DNA of 64,000 bases from Lichenicola sp050954785 (GTDB lineage Bacteria; Pseudomonadota; Alphaproteobacteria; Acetobacterales; Acetobacteraceae): the NCBI GenBank assembly GCA_050954785.1, contig JBPBQO010000035.1, positions 9,481-73,480 of the forward strand, read 5' to 3'. The notes below the pieces were generated by a model, which was not told where the DNA came from, ran no database searches, and was given only the letters and a program-made list of their open reading frames with translations. Below, one piece after another: positions 17,634 to 27,025 of this stretch (positions are counted from its first letter, which is position 1; each line of letters opens with the position of its first letter). Both the position numbers and the translations under genes were made by a program.

Positions 17634-18692
17634 TTACGGCGCAGGCAATCCCGAAAATGCCACGACCGGACCTTCGACCACCAGGCGCACAGCATCGCCA
17701 TTCCGAAACGACAGCGCCTGGGCACCGCCGACACGCGCCAGCAACGGCGCTGCAAGCGTCGGCAGCATGAGGCCGATACTGGCATCGTGGCCATAATAGG
17801 CGACCGACACGATGCGTGCGTCGCAGCCAGAACCGGAACCGGACAGCGGACCGACGACGATCTGTTCCGGCCGCACCATGACCATGACCTGACCGTCCGG
17901 CGCGTCCGACGCCAATGTCAGACGGCCGAGCGCGCATACGACGCTGCGCCCGGTGGCCTGTCCTTCCATCAGCACCGCCTCGCCGACGAAACGGGCCAGT
18001 TCGGCGTCGACCGGATGACAATAGAGCTCCGACGGCGTGGCGATCTGCACCAGCCGCCCGTGTCGCAGCACACCGACCCGATTGCCCATCGACAGCGCCT
18101 CGGACTGGTCATGCGTCACCAGCAGCGCGGTGGCACCGGCCCGGGACAAGGCTTCGGCAACGGCGCGCCGGGTGCCGGCCCTCAAGGCGGCATCGAGTGC
18201 CGAGAACGGTTCGTCGAGCAGGACCAAGCCCGGAGCCGGTGCCAGGGCCCGGGCAAGTGCTACCCGCTGCTGCTCGCCACCGGACAGTTCCTGCGGCGGC
18301 CGCGCGGCATAGGCGATTGGCAGACCCACCAGTTCGAGCAGGGCGTCGGCCCGGCTGTGTTCGCGGCGGGCGTTCCGGTCGAGCCCGAACAGGATGTTCT
18401 GGCCGACCGACAGATGCGGGAACAGGGCGCCATCCTGGGCGACATAGCCGATGCGCCGCTGTTCCGGCCGGCGATGCAGCTCCGGGCCGGACACGAACTG
18501 GCCGCCGATCGAGATGGTGCCGCCATCCTGGCGTTCGAAACCGCAAATCAGCCGCAGCAGCGTAGTCTTGCCGCCGCCGGACGCGCCCAGGATGGCGACC
18601 AGGCTGCCCTGCTCCACCTCGAGATCGAGCTCGTGCAGAACCCGCACGTCGCCGAACGATTTGGACAGGCCCTGGATTGCGAGTGCGGACAT
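17634..18692 (-). CDS. fbpC: Fe(III) ABC transporter ATP-binding protein
   Basis: A 352-residue ABC ATPase: Walker A GASGGGKTT, Q-loop YVAQDGALF, signature LSGGEQQR, Walker B LVLLDEPFSALD, H-loop VTHDQ. The C-terminal ~110 residues form the TOBE/OB regulatory domain of the FbpC/PotA group. It starts 8 bases after the permease stop, completing an fbpA-fbpB-fbpC operon. It should energise ferric iron import. Confidence 0.88.
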   Translation of the reverse strand: MSALAIQGLSKSFGDVRVLHELDLEVEQGSLVAILGASGGGKTTLLRLICGFERQDGGTISIGGQFVSGPELHRRPEQRRIGYVAQDGALFPHLSVGQNILFGLDRNARREHSRADALLELVGLPIAYAARPPQELSGGEQQRVALARALAPAPGLVLLDEPFSALDAALRAGTRRAVAEALSRAGATALLVTHDQSEALSMGNRVGVLRHGRLVQIATPSELYCHPVDAELARFVGEAVLMEGQATGRSVVCALGRLTLASDAPDGQVMVMVRPEQIVVGPLSGSGSGCDARIVSVAYYGHDASIGLMLPTLAAPLLARVGGAQALSFRNGDAVRLVVEGPVVAFSGLPAP

Positions 18693-18700
18693 GGCGGCCC

Positions 18701-20296
18701 TTATCCGACTGGAACGATGCCGGCACTTCTGCCGAAACGCCGCGCCAGGATCCAGGTCGAGATCAGCGAGAGCGCTACCATGGTTGCCGCATACGGCGCC
18801 GCTGCCGCGAAGGCGAGCGTGGTGGTGTCGGCCCAGACCTGCGTGGCCAGGGTCTGGGTGCCGATCGGCGACAGCAGCAGGGTGGTGGTCAGCTCGGTGA
18901 CGATCGCCACGAACACCAGCGCACCGGCAGCCCCGAGACCGGGTGCCGCCAGCGGCAGCACGATGCGTCGCGCTACGGCGAACGGTCCGAGCCCGAGCAC
19001 CCGGCCCGCATCCTCGAGCCTGGACTGCGCCTGAGTGAAGGCAGCGCGTACGCTGACCAGCGCCAGCGGCAGGAACAGGATCGCATAGGCCACGACCAGC
19101 AGCGGCGCGCTCTGGTACAACGGCTGCAGCAGGTTGATCGCCAACGTCACTAGGGCCAGTGCCACGACGATTCCCGGCACGCCCTGGCCGAGATAGGCGA
19201 TGCGTTCCAGCACGGTGGCGGCGCGGCCCGGATAGCGCACGGACAGGAAGCCGAGCGGCAATGCGAGCAGGAGGGTCAGACCCGCACCCGCCAACGCCAG
19301 CGACAGCGAGCCGGCGGTTGCCTGCAGCAGCAACGACCACGAGACGCCGGCCGCCGACGTCGCCGCCGAATTATGCTGGGTCAGCCAGAACACGATCATG
19401 CCGAGCGGCACCCCGAGGGTGGCGATCGCCAGGGCCACGAAGAACAGCAATGCCGGCAGCATGGTCCAGCCGAGATGGTAGCGGGACGGCGACCGGCGGG
19501 CGCCGCGGGTGAGCGACGCGTAGGTGCTGCCGCCGCGCACCTTCAGCTCCAGCGCGAGACACAGCAGGCACAGCAGGATCAGGACCGTCGCCAGCAGCGC
19601 CGAACTGGGACCGGTCAGGCCGGTACGATACTGGGCATAGAGCTGGGTGGTGAAGGTGCGGTAGCGCAGCAGCGCGAAGGCACCGAACTCCACCAGCACG
19701 TTCAGCGCCACCAGCAGCATGCCGCCGAGCAGGGCCGGCCGCAATTGCGGCATGACCAGCCGGGTGAAGCAGCGCCACGGACTCAAGCCCAGCACGCGGC
19801 CGCTTTCCTCGATCGCCGGGTCCATGCCGCGCAGCGCGGCGGCAACCGGAAGATAGACCAGCGGCATGTAGGCGGAACCCACCACCAGCAGGGCGCCGGC
19901 GAAATCCTGCAAGTTCGAACTAAGCGATACCCATGCGTAGCTGGTTATGAAGGGCGGGATCGCCAGCGGCACCGCCGCCTGCACCGCGAACACGCGCCGG
20001 CCCGGCAGGTCGGTGCGCTCGACCAGCCATGCGCAGGTCACGCCGACCAGCGAGGTAACCGCCACCGACGCCAGTACCAGCCCGATCGTATTGAGCAGCA
20101 GTTCGCCGACCAGCGGCCGCCAGAGCAGCGAGACCGCCTCGGAGCCGGCGACGCCGGTAGCCTCCAGGACGGTGACCGCCAGCGGCAGCAGTACCAGCGC
20201 GGCACCGATCCCGGCGCAGGCCAGCAGCAGTGCCGGCGCATGACGATGGCCCTGTCGACGCCGGCGCAATGCCACGCCTGGAATGAGCCGACGCAT
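18701..20296 (-). CDS. fbpB: Fe(III) ABC transporter permease, fused double domain
   Basis: About 531 residues with roughly 12 membrane helices and two binding-protein-dependent permease modules in tandem, each carrying an EAA-like loop (RVLGLSPWRCF and RVLGLGPFAVARRIVLP). That architecture is typical of FbpB-type iron permeases. I set the start at MRRLIP; four residues more (MSSTMRR) are possible. The gene sits between the binding protein and the ATPase. Confidence 0.87.
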   Translation of the reverse strand: MRRLIPGVALRRRRQGHRHAPALLLACAGIGAALVLLPLAVTVLEATGVAGSEAVSLLWRPLVGELLLNTIGLVLASVAVTSLVGVTCAWLVERTDLPGRRVFAVQAAVPLAIPPFITSYAWVSLSSNLQDFAGALLVVGSAYMPLVYLPVAAALRGMDPAIEESGRVLGLSPWRCFTRLVMPQLRPALLGGMLLVALNVLVEFGAFALLRYRTFTTQLYAQYRTGLTGPSSALLATVLILLCLLCLALELKVRGGSTYASLTRGARRSPSRYHLGWTMLPALLFFVALAIATLGVPLGMIVFWLTQHNSAATSAAGVSWSLLLQATAGSLSLALAGAGLTLLLALPLGFLSVRYPGRAATVLERIAYLGQGVPGIVVALALVTLAINLLQPLYQSAPLLVVAYAILFLPLALVSVRAAFTQAQSRLEDAGRVLGLGPFAVARRIVLPLAAPGLGAAGALVFVAIVTELTTTLLLSPIGTQTLATQVWADTTTLAFAAAAPYAATMVALSLISTWILARRFGRSAGIVPVG

Positions 20297-20327
20297 CGTG
20301 CTCGACATGCCGGGTTGGGACTTGGGT

Positions 20328-21353
20328 CTAGAGCAGGCCGGCCTCACGCAGCAGGAGTGCCGCATCCTGGTCGTCGCCGAGATCCTTGATCGAGATGGTC
20401 GGTGGCTGGAGCTGGTCGAACGGCTTCAGGATCGGGTTCGCCTTCACGCCCTTGGCCAATGGATATTCGAAGTCGACATCGCCGGCGCCGAGCATGGTCT
20501 GGGTTGGCGTGCTGACCATGAAGGCCAGGAATTTCTGAGCCGCCGCCTGGTGCTTCGAAGTCTTGAGCACGCTGGCGCCTGAAACGTTGATCAATGCGCC
20601 AACATCGCCGCCGCTGAAATGATGGATTTCGCTCTTGGTAGCCGCCCCCTTCTCCTGGTGCAGGCGAGCCCAGTAGTAGTTGTTGATGATACCGGTCGCC
20701 ACCGCGCCGCGATCGACCGCCGCAACCACCGCCTCGTCATCGTCGAACACCTGTGCATTGACCTTGAGCGCCTTGAGCCAGGCCAGCGCAGTGGCACGGC
20801 TCTTCAGCTTTACGATCGCCTCGACCAAGGGCAGGAAGTCGGCGTCCGCCGGCGCGATCGCGACGCGACCCTTCCATTCCGGACGAGCCAGATCGAGCAG
20901 AGACACCGGCAGCTTGTCGGCAGCGATCATCGATGGGTTGAAAGCCAGCACGTTCTCGCGCACCAGCACGCCCAGCCAATGTCCGGTCTCGGCGTTATAT
21001 CGGCTCGGGACATCGGCAAGCGTCGTCGTGTCGACCGGCGACAGCAGGTTCTTTTCGTCGAGCAGCACCAGCTCGGGCGAGTTCTCGGTGAAATAGACAT
21101 CGGCCGGCGAGGCCTTGCCTTCCTGTACGATCTGGCTGGCGATCATGGGCGCCTCTCCGAAACGGGTGCGGACCTTGATTCCGGTCTGCTTGGTAAAGGC
21201 ATCGGTGATCTGGTTTACCATCTGCTCGTGCTGGGCGCTGTAGAGCGTGAGCGTTTCGGCCAGAGCGGCTCCGCCGCCAAGCACGCCGACGCCTACCGAT
21301 GCCAGCAGGGTGCACACGAGCGAAGACGAAGCTTTGGACGACGGTAGACGCAT
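20328..21353 (-). CDS. fbpA: Fe(III) ABC transporter periplasmic binding protein
   Basis: A 341-residue extracellular solute-binding protein. The signal peptide ends around GGAALAE, followed by the FbpA start TLTLYSAQHEQ. The adjacent tyrosines in GIINNYYWAR are the classic Fe(III) ligands of FbpA/FutA proteins, and the segment AVATGI just before also fits. It is first in the fbpABC operon. Iron-dependent regulation is expected, but I could not mark a clear Fur, RirA or Irr site upstream. Confidence 0.88.
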   Translation of the reverse strand: MRLPSSKASSSLVCTLLASVGVGVLGGGAALAETLTLYSAQHEQMVNQITDAFTKQTGIKVRTRFGEAPMIASQIVQEGKASPADVYFTENSPELVLLDEKNLLSPVDTTTLADVPSRYNAETGHWLGVLVRENVLAFNPSMIAADKLPVSLLDLARPEWKGRVAIAPADADFLPLVEAIVKLKSRATALAWLKALKVNAQVFDDDEAVVAAVDRGAVATGIINNYYWARLHQEKGAATKSEIHHFSGGDVGALINVSGASVLKTSKHQAAAQKFLAFMVSTPTQTMLGAGDVDFEYPLAKGVKANPILKPFDQLQPPTISIKDLGDDQDAALLLREAGLL

Positions 21354-21623
21354 GGGAACAGGTCCTGTGAAGGGCCGCGACGGACGCGGTCTGAATCGAA
21401 TTGCGACTTGTTCTTAACTTCTACGCGAGCGCTCGTCAAACCGTACGGTTGCCGGTTCCTTGTTTCGGTTGGTGATCAACACCGTAGCTTTAACGGAACA
21501 GGCGCTCGGCCGGGACCTGCTGGTTGAGGCCGGCTCGATACAAGGAACCGCGAAGGTGACATCGGATTGCAACCGACTGGCGCTACCATCCGTTGTGCGC
21601 AAAACCTCCTGGAGATGAAGAAG
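21354..21623. promoter_or_regulatory. Divergent promoter region between fbpA and entericidin
   Basis: About 270 bases separate two genes reading in opposite directions, so at least two promoters should lie here. No site is clear enough to mark. GGAG at 21611-21614 is the entericidin ribosome site. Confidence 0.4.
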
Positions 21624-21812
21624 ATGATTTCCACTCCCTGCCGCATCCTTGCTACCGTTGGTCTTCTGATGGCAGCCACTCTTGGGTTGTCTGCCTGCAA
21701 CACCGTTAACGGCATGGGCCAGGATGCCGCGGCCGTCGGACACGACGTGTCGAAAGGCGCGGGTGCTACCCAAGGCGCCGTGACCAACAACACCGGGCTC
21801 GCCACTCACTAA
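21624..21812 (+). CDS. Entericidin-like small lipoprotein
   Basis: A 62-residue lipoprotein. The signal peptide ends in the lipobox LSAC (Cys25), followed by NTVNGMGQDAAAVGHDVS, the pattern of entericidin A/B. GGAG nine bases before this ATG decides the start; another in-frame ATG at 21615 is too close to that site. Entericidins are small, membrane-active, stress-linked lipoproteins; in E. coli they come as an antidote/toxin pair, but here only one copy is seen. A stem-loop follows. Confidence 0.82.
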   Translation: MISTPCRILATVGLLMAATLGLSACNTVNGMGQDAAAVGHDVSKGAGATQGAVTNNTGLATH

Positions 21813-21822
21813 ACCATGATCA

Positions 21823-21846
21823 CCGCCGGAGCTCAGGCTCCGGCGG
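21823..21846 (+). terminator. Stem-loop after entericidin gene
   Basis: A perfect 10-bp stem (ccgccggagc / gctccggcgg) with a 4-base loop starts ten bases after the stop codon. It fits an intrinsic terminator, although the T-run is poor. Confidence 0.7.
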
Positions 21847-22157
21847 CATTCAAAGGTACGAGCTGCTGAAAAGCTGGAACCGGACAACAGCCAGGCGCAT
21901 GGTGGATACGTGGGGAAACCATAACACCGGAGCTGATGATGCGAAGTCCAGCCCATAATTCAGGTCATGAACTACCCGGCAATCATGGCCAATTCGGCGA
22001 AAACAAAGCGACCGGGACCTACAAACCTTCGCGTGCGACGCACCAGGTGAAGGTCAAGCCGGTCGTGCCGAGACAGCAAAACCGAAAAGCGCCTCAACCG
22101 TAGTTATCGAATACGAACTCGGAACCGGTCCGCCTTGATATCGACCAAGTGGTGCCG
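21847..22157. other. Gap between convergent genes
   Basis: About 310 bases without a supported gene. A 28-codon frame from 21966 lacks a ribosome site. A FNR-like sequence at 22135 lies between convergent genes and is not credited. Confidence 0.35.
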
Positions 22158-22721
22158 TCAGCCCTGGTTGGCATGTGCCGCCGTCAATGCCCAAGCCTTC
22201 ACGGCATCCAGCATACGCGACACATGCCCGTCCGGGTCCATGGCACTGTAGGCTGCCAGGATCGTGCCGTTCGGCGCGATCGCATAGGACGTGCGGCTGG
22301 CATGACCTGGTAGCAGCGTCAGGGTCGCATCATAAGCGTGGGCGATACTGCCATCCGTATCGGCAGCCACCGGAAACCTGCTCTGGCAGGCGCTGACCGA
22401 AAATTTGTCGAGCTTGGCGATGCCATCTTCGGAAACGCCGATCACATGCGCGCCCAGTTTCTCGAATTCGGGGATCGCTTCGGCAAAATCATGTGCCTCG
22501 ACCGTGCAGCCGCTGGTGAAGGCGGCCGGGTAGAAATACACCACGACGGGACCCTTCTTCAGCATCGCTGTCAGCGAAGCATCGAACTCCTTGCCGCCCA
22601 GGGTGGCGCGGGCCTTGAAGTCCGGCGCCTTGGCGCCGGGAGCAAGTGCCGCCTGCGCCGAAGGTACGCCGAGCAGGGCCAGTCCAATGGCCAGGCAGGC
22701 GAGCGGGTTACGAGCGCGCAT
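22158..22721 (-). CDS. Periplasmic peroxiredoxin (AhpC/TSA, BCP-like)
   Basis: A 187-residue thiol peroxidase with a signal peptide (MRARNPLACLAIGLALL to SAQAA). The peroxidatic Cys is C72 in PAAFTSGCTVEAHDF; a second Cys in SVSACQSRFPV could be the resolving residue. It reduces peroxides in the periplasm. The ATG at 22721 overlaps the end of the lytic transglycosylase gene by 14 bases, so the two are co-transcribed. Confidence 0.87.
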   Translation of the reverse strand: MRARNPLACLAIGLALLGVPSAQAALAPGAKAPDFKARATLGGKEFDASLTAMLKKGPVVVYFYPAAFTSGCTVEAHDFAEAIPEFEKLGAHVIGVSEDGIAKLDKFSVSACQSRFPVAADTDGSIAHAYDATLTLLPGHASRTSYAIAPNGTILAAYSAMDPDGHVSRMLDAVKAWALTAAHANQG

Positions 22722-24327
22722 CAGGCGACACCACCAGGCAATCACTGCGGCCAAGGCTCAGACGTTCGCATGCCAGTTGCGCATCGCCACGAGAGAGGCC
22801 GATCAGCCTGGCACGATAGACCTTGCCGCCACGCTGCTGCCTGACGCCGGCTATTTCGGCACGGGCATGCGACAGGCTGGGTGCATGCGACTGTGCGGCG
22901 TCCGCAGCCTGATTCGCCTGCGCCTCGGTACTGAACGCACCGACCTGGATCGACCAGTTGCGGGCGGCAGTGCTGCGTCCGGCATCCCTCAACAACGGTG
23001 CCGGCTCGGCCATGGCCGGGCGGATCAGGTGGAAGCGCTCGTGGCGCGGTGCCGGAACAGCGATGGATGCGACCTGCACCGGAGCGGGAACCGGAGCTTC
23101 CGCAACAGCCATCGGAGCAGGAGCCGCCATGGTCGCCGGGGCCGGCATTGCAGTCGAAACCGGAGCGGTCGGTGCGACCTGGATCGGATCGGATGGTGCG
23201 TCACCAGCCTGGACAGGCGTCGGAGCCGGCGTCCACCGCTGGATCGGGACCAAGGCAGCCATGGCAACCGGGGCTGCCATCGGCGCCACGGCCGGCGATG
23301 GGACGGGCGCGGTTCCGTTCCGTGCGGCCCAGGCGGCGCTTACGCTCGATGCGAGCGGTGCCGGAGCAGCCTGAGCCATCTCGATCGGTGCAGGCACCAA
23401 AACCGGACGTGTCTGGGCTGCGGCGATCGCCTGGGGTGTCGGATCGGCCGGACGCGCGATCGGCACGCTGTTCCAGGCATGGATATAGGCCGGTGCCGGC
23501 ATGGCAGCACCAGTCGCAGGAGCTTCCGCAACCTGCATCGGCTGGTCGGCGCCCTGGTTCAGGTCACGACGCTGGTTCCAGGCCATCTGGACCGAATGGG
23601 TCTGGTCGGTGCTCTGGGCGGACGCATACATGACGCCGGAATTGCCGGCATGGCTGGCGACCAGCAGGTCCGTCTGCGACCGGTTGCTTGGCCAGATTCC
23701 GGCGATCTGCGGTCCGATGATGGACACGTACTGCCGCGTCTCGCGAGGCAGTGGACGGTTGCGGGTCAGGAAGTCGTCGAGGCGGCCAGGACCGGTGTTG
23801 TAGGCGGCAAGAAAGCCGGGCGATCCATAGATGTCGTACATCTGCCGGACGTACGCGGTGCCCGCCATGATGTTGTCGTGCGGCTCGAAAGCATCGGGAC
23901 CAAGACTGTACTGGACACGCATGTCGTCGTAGGTCGGCGGCATGAGCTGCATCAGTCCCATCGCACCGACCGGCGAAGTGGTGAGAGTGCCGGCAACGAA
24001 CTGGTGGCCGCCGGACTCCTGGTGCATCACGGCACGGATCCAGGCATCCGGCACGTCGAAGCGCCTGGAAGCCTCGTCGATATAGGGACGCCAGGGGTCG
24101 TCGGCCGGACCCGGTGGGGCATAATAGGTGCGCGCATGGGAGCGATAGACCGCTGCTTCCTGCGCGACGGGGATGTCGGGACGATCCGGCGTACCGGCGC
24201 AGGCGGCCAGCAAGGTCAGCAGCGACACCGACGACAGGATGCCCGCGACAGAACGACAGGCGACAGCGACGGCCGATCGGATCGGATCGGCAGACTTATC
24301 GACATGGCTATCGGCGGATGGCGTCAT
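22708..24327 (-). CDS. Lytic transglycosylase (Slt domain) with C-terminal SPOR domain
   Basis: A 539-residue lipoprotein candidate (LLAAC lipobox, Cys43, after an unusually long N-terminal region). The SLT domain spans about residues 75-200: catalytic Glu104 in MHQESGG, then GAMGLMQLMPPTY, NIMAGTAYVRQM and FLAAYNTGPGR. A long Pro/Ala-rich linker (about residues 240-450) made of repeated APAP/MAAPAP units leads to a SPOR domain (SIQVGAFSTEAQANQAA) that should bind denuded peptidoglycan at division sites. Its task is glycan cleavage during envelope growth or septation. Confidence 0.87.
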   Translation of the reverse strand: MTPSADSHVDKSADPIRSAVAVACRSVAGILSSVSLLTLLAACAGTPDRPDIPVAQEAAVYRSHARTYYAPPGPADDPWRPYIDEASRRFDVPDAWIRAVMHQESGGHQFVAGTLTTSPVGAMGLMQLMPPTYDDMRVQYSLGPDAFEPHDNIMAGTAYVRQMYDIYGSPGFLAAYNTGPGRLDDFLTRNRPLPRETRQYVSIIGPQIAGIWPSNRSQTDLLVASHAGNSGVMYASAQSTDQTHSVQMAWNQRRDLNQGADQPMQVAEAPATGAAMPAPAYIHAWNSVPIARPADPTPQAIAAAQTRPVLVPAPIEMAQAAPAPLASSVSAAWAARNGTAPVPSPAVAPMAAPVAMAALVPIQRWTPAPTPVQAGDAPSDPIQVAPTAPVSTAMPAPATMAAPAPMAVAEAPVPAPVQVASIAVPAPRHERFHLIRPAMAEPAPLLRDAGRSTAARNWSIQVGAFSTEAQANQAADAAQSHAPSLSHARAEIAGVRQQRGGKVYRARLIGLSRGDAQLACERLSLGRSDCLVVSPDARS

Positions 24328-24599
24328 CAGTCGGGTATCTCCGGCGTGCCCGGTCAGAACCGGGCGGTCAGATCAAGGATGCCGCCTCGCCGTCCGGTTC
24401 CGCCTTCATACCGGGTATCGCGCCGCGGGGTGGCACAACGATCCAGCGAGGCGGAAGCTCAGCCACTTGCGCAGGAACCTCTCCTAAGCCATTACCGCGC
24501 ATCCATCTCTGCCGCAACATGAACCGAATTCTGCCCCGGATTTACGGGTCGTGAAGCGGTCGAGTTGCCGCAACCCGCCAGATCGGCTACGTCGCCCAA
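24328..24599. promoter_or_regulatory. Divergent intergenic region
   Basis: About 270 bases between the transglycosylase start and the exporter permease start. Both genes read outward, so promoters are expected. No specific motif stands out. Confidence 0.35.
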
Positions 24600-25532
24600 A
24601 TGAACGCCCTCCCGCCCGCGTCGGAGCGTCTGGACCAGGAAGCGACACACGTGGCCGCCGATCAGTCATGGACCGGCGGTACTACCGAGGCATTCCGCAA
24701 CCTACCTCATGACCTATTGCTCGATGCCCGTACCGGCCGATCGTCGCGTTCCGCCGCTGCCCGGGCCGACATACGCGACGGGCTGCGACTATGGCGGCTG
24801 GCCGTGTCGCTCGGCTGGCTCGACATCAAGCTGCGTTATCGGGGGTCCGCTCTCGGACCACTCTGGCTGACCCTCTCGAGCGCCGTGATGATCGGCTCGA
24901 TGGGCTACATCTACAGCATGCTGTTCCACACCGTGCTGCACGACTACCTGCCGTTCCTCGCCGTGTCGGTCATCCTGTGGCAGGCAGGAATCGGGGCCGT
25001 CTCGAGCGATGCGTGCAACAGCTTCCTGAACGCCGAACAGACCATACGATCGATGCGCATGCCGTTCACCGTGCAGGTGCTGCGCACCGTGGTCAGCAAC
25101 GTCATCGTGCTCGGCCATAATGTGATCGTGCCGCTGGTGGTGTTCGCGATCTTCGGCGCCTGGCCCGGCTTCCATGCATTGATATCCCTGCCCGGCCTGG
25201 CGCTGTGGCTGCTGGACGGTGCGGCCGCATGCTACCTGTTCGGCAGCATATGCGCCCGGTTCCGGGATATTCCGCCGATCATCGGCTCGCTGATGCAGAT
25301 CGCGTACTACATCACGCCGGTAATCTGGAAACCGTCGCAGCTCGGCACACACGGCTGGTGGCTGCCGCTCAACCCATTCTATCCGCTGCTGGAGGTGGTG
25401 CGCGCACCATTGCTGGGTCAGGCTCCGAGCCTGCTGATCTGGGGAACCGCGCTCGGTTACAGCGCAGTCCTGTGGATCGGCGCGTGGATGATTTTTGTCC
25501 GTGCACGATCCCGCCTCGCGTTCTGGGTCTAA
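24600..25532 (+). CDS. Polysaccharide ABC exporter permease (Wzm/KpsM-like)
   Basis: A 310-residue ABC-2-type membrane protein. A ~65-residue soluble N-terminus precedes the cytoplasmic-interface segment SLGWLDIKLRYRGSALGPLWLTLS, the usual signature of Wzm-type permeases, followed by about six helices including YYITPVIWKP and LNPFYPLLEVVRAPLLG. It should export a lipid-linked polysaccharide with the ATPase that starts 4 bases downstream. No glycosyltransferase gene is nearby in the window. Confidence 0.87.
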   Translation: MNALPPASERLDQEATHVAADQSWTGGTTEAFRNLPHDLLLDARTGRSSRSAAARADIRDGLRLWRLAVSLGWLDIKLRYRGSALGPLWLTLSSAVMIGSMGYIYSMLFHTVLHDYLPFLAVSVILWQAGIGAVSSDACNSFLNAEQTIRSMRMPFTVQVLRTVVSNVIVLGHNVIVPLVVFAIFGAWPGFHALISLPGLALWLLDGAAACYLFGSICARFRDIPPIIGSLMQIAYYITPVIWKPSQLGTHGWWLPLNPFYPLLEVVRAPLLGQAPSLLIWGTALGYSAVLWIGAWMIFVRARSRLAFWV

Positions 25533-25536
25533 GGCG

Positions 25537-26364
25537 ATGAACGTGGTTGCAACCAATGCGGCGAGCCTGAAGCAGCCGCTTGCCGATGCGTTCATCCACG
25601 TCGACGACCTGTCGCTGGATTTTCCGCTCTATCACGGCGGTGCCCGCTCACTGAAAAAGACCGTGCTGTCGATGGCGACCAAGCGGGTCGCCGGCACGAC
25701 CGGCGGCAAGGTCGGCAAAGACCGCAATCGTCGCGTCGTGGTGCAGGCATTGCGGAACATCACCTTCCGGCTGACCTCCGGCGAGCGGCTCGGCATCGTC
25801 GGTCATAATGGTGCCGGCAAATCGAGCCTGCTGCGCGTGCTCGGCGGCATTTACGAGCCGGTCGCCGGCCAGGTGCATGTCGGCGGCAGCATCAATACGT
25901 TGCTCGACACCAATTTCGGCATGAACCTCGATCTGACCGGGCGCGAGAACATCGCATTGCGCGGCCGCTATGTGGGGCTATCGCGCGAGGGCATGCGAGC
26001 GCTGGAAGCGGACGTCGAGGCTTTTGCGGCACTCGGTCCGTTCCTCGAACTCCCGGTCCGGGTCTATTCGTCCGGCATGGTGGTCAGGCTCGGGTTCGGG
26101 CTGGCGACGGCGATCGCGCCTCAGGTGCTGCTGATGGACGAGTGGTTCATGGCAGGCGATGCCCGGTTCCGCGACAAGGCACATGCCAGGCTCGAGACGG
26201 TAGTGCGCGGCGCCGAGATCATGGTGCTGACCTCGCACATGCCCGCGGTGCTGAAAACCTGGTGCACCCGGCTGATCTGGCTGCAGGCGGGGCGCATCGT
26301 GGCCGATGGTCCGGTCGACGAGATCCTGGAGCGGTATGCGGCCGCCGCAGCACCCGGTCTCTGA
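25537..26364 (+). CDS. Polysaccharide ABC exporter ATPase (Wzt/KpsT-like)
   Basis: A 275-residue ATPase: Walker A GHNGAGKSS, the Wzt-type LLDTNFGMNLDLTGREN segment, signature YSSGMVVRLGF, and Walker B QVLLMDEWFMAGD. It ends shortly after the nucleotide-binding domain, so the carbohydrate-binding C-terminal domain of O-antigen-type Wzt is absent and it is nearer the KpsT-like short form. Residues 1-65 form an N-terminal extension. Its start lies 4 bases after the permease stop. Confidence 0.87.
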   Translation: MNVVATNAASLKQPLADAFIHVDDLSLDFPLYHGGARSLKKTVLSMATKRVAGTTGGKVGKDRNRRVVVQALRNITFRLTSGERLGIVGHNGAGKSSLLRVLGGIYEPVAGQVHVGGSINTLLDTNFGMNLDLTGRENIALRGRYVGLSREGMRALEADVEAFAALGPFLELPVRVYSSGMVVRLGFGLATAIAPQVLLMDEWFMAGDARFRDKAHARLETVVRGAEIMVLTSHMPAVLKTWCTRLIWLQAGRIVADGPVDEILERYAAAAAPGL

Positions 26365-26373
26365 CGCCGCTTC

Positions 26374-27024
26374 CTATGCCCCGCCATACGGTAGTTCATG
26401 CCGGGCTCTCCAGGTATCGTCGACGTAGTTGACGATCAGGGTCCGGCGCAGGCCGTGGATCGGGCGTTTCTCGAAGCCATGCCAGGTGTCTTTGCCAGGA
26501 ACGAACAACAGGCCGCTATTCATCCGGGCGTCGGCGCGGCCAACCGGTCGAAGAGCGTCGTCGTACAGGTCCGTGCCCCAGGCCCCACAGTTCGGGCCAT
26601 TGGACAGGAACACCAGCAAGGTCAGCCGCTTGGCACCGATATCGGTATGCGGTTCCAGCCAGAAGCCGTCGCGATCGATCGCATGTTCAATCCGCAGATA
26701 AGTACCGTCGAGCCTGGCGCCGGACAGGTCGGCGATCGCGGATCGGGTGCGGACGCTCTCGAACGCACGGCCCAATTCGGCGGCGCAGGGATCGCGCGCC
26801 ATTGCATCCGCGTCGAGGAACTGCCGGGTAGGGTTCACGGTCTCACGCCGGCCGCTCGCGACCGGAGCGTCATGGATTTGTGGCCACATGGCGAAGCGCC
26901 GGCAGAGATCCGGCGGCAGGATCTCGGTCGGCAGCCAATGCCGGAACGGATGCAGTCGCGGTTCCGACCGGGCGATCGCGGCGGCGATCCGGTCGGCGCT
27001 GGTCATCGTCATGGTGACGGACAT
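26374..27024 (-). CDS. 2OG-Fe(II) oxygenase family protein
   Basis: A 216-residue protein with a prolyl-hydroxylase-like core. The iron ligands are visible as EPHTDIGAKR (HxD) and the distal His in DTWHGFEKRP, with the 2-oxoglutarate-binding Arg in HGLRRTLIVNYV. The ATG lies one base beyond the ompW stop codon (TGA-c-ATG), so the two genes form an operon. The substrate is unknown; related enzymes hydroxylate proteins, lipids or small molecules. It ends 9 bases from the convergent ATPase gene. Confidence 0.78.
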   Translation of the reverse strand: MSVTMTMTSADRIAAAIARSEPRLHPFRHWLPTEILPPDLCRRFAMWPQIHDAPVASGRRETVNPTRQFLDADAMARDPCAAELGRAFESVRTRSAIADLSGARLDGTYLRIEHAIDRDGFWLEPHTDIGAKRLTLLVFLSNGPNCGAWGTDLYDDALRPVGRADARMNSGLLFVPGKDTWHGFEKRPIHGLRRTLIVNYVDDTWRARHELPYGGA

Positions 27025-27025
27025 G

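Noticed and set aside
21966..22049. 28-codon frame in the gap before the peroxiredoxin gene
   Set aside because: No ribosome site, no family and no conservation evidence.
22135..22148. TTGATATCGACCAA, one mismatch from the FNR consensus
   Set aside because: It lies between two convergent genes, with no promoter that it could control.
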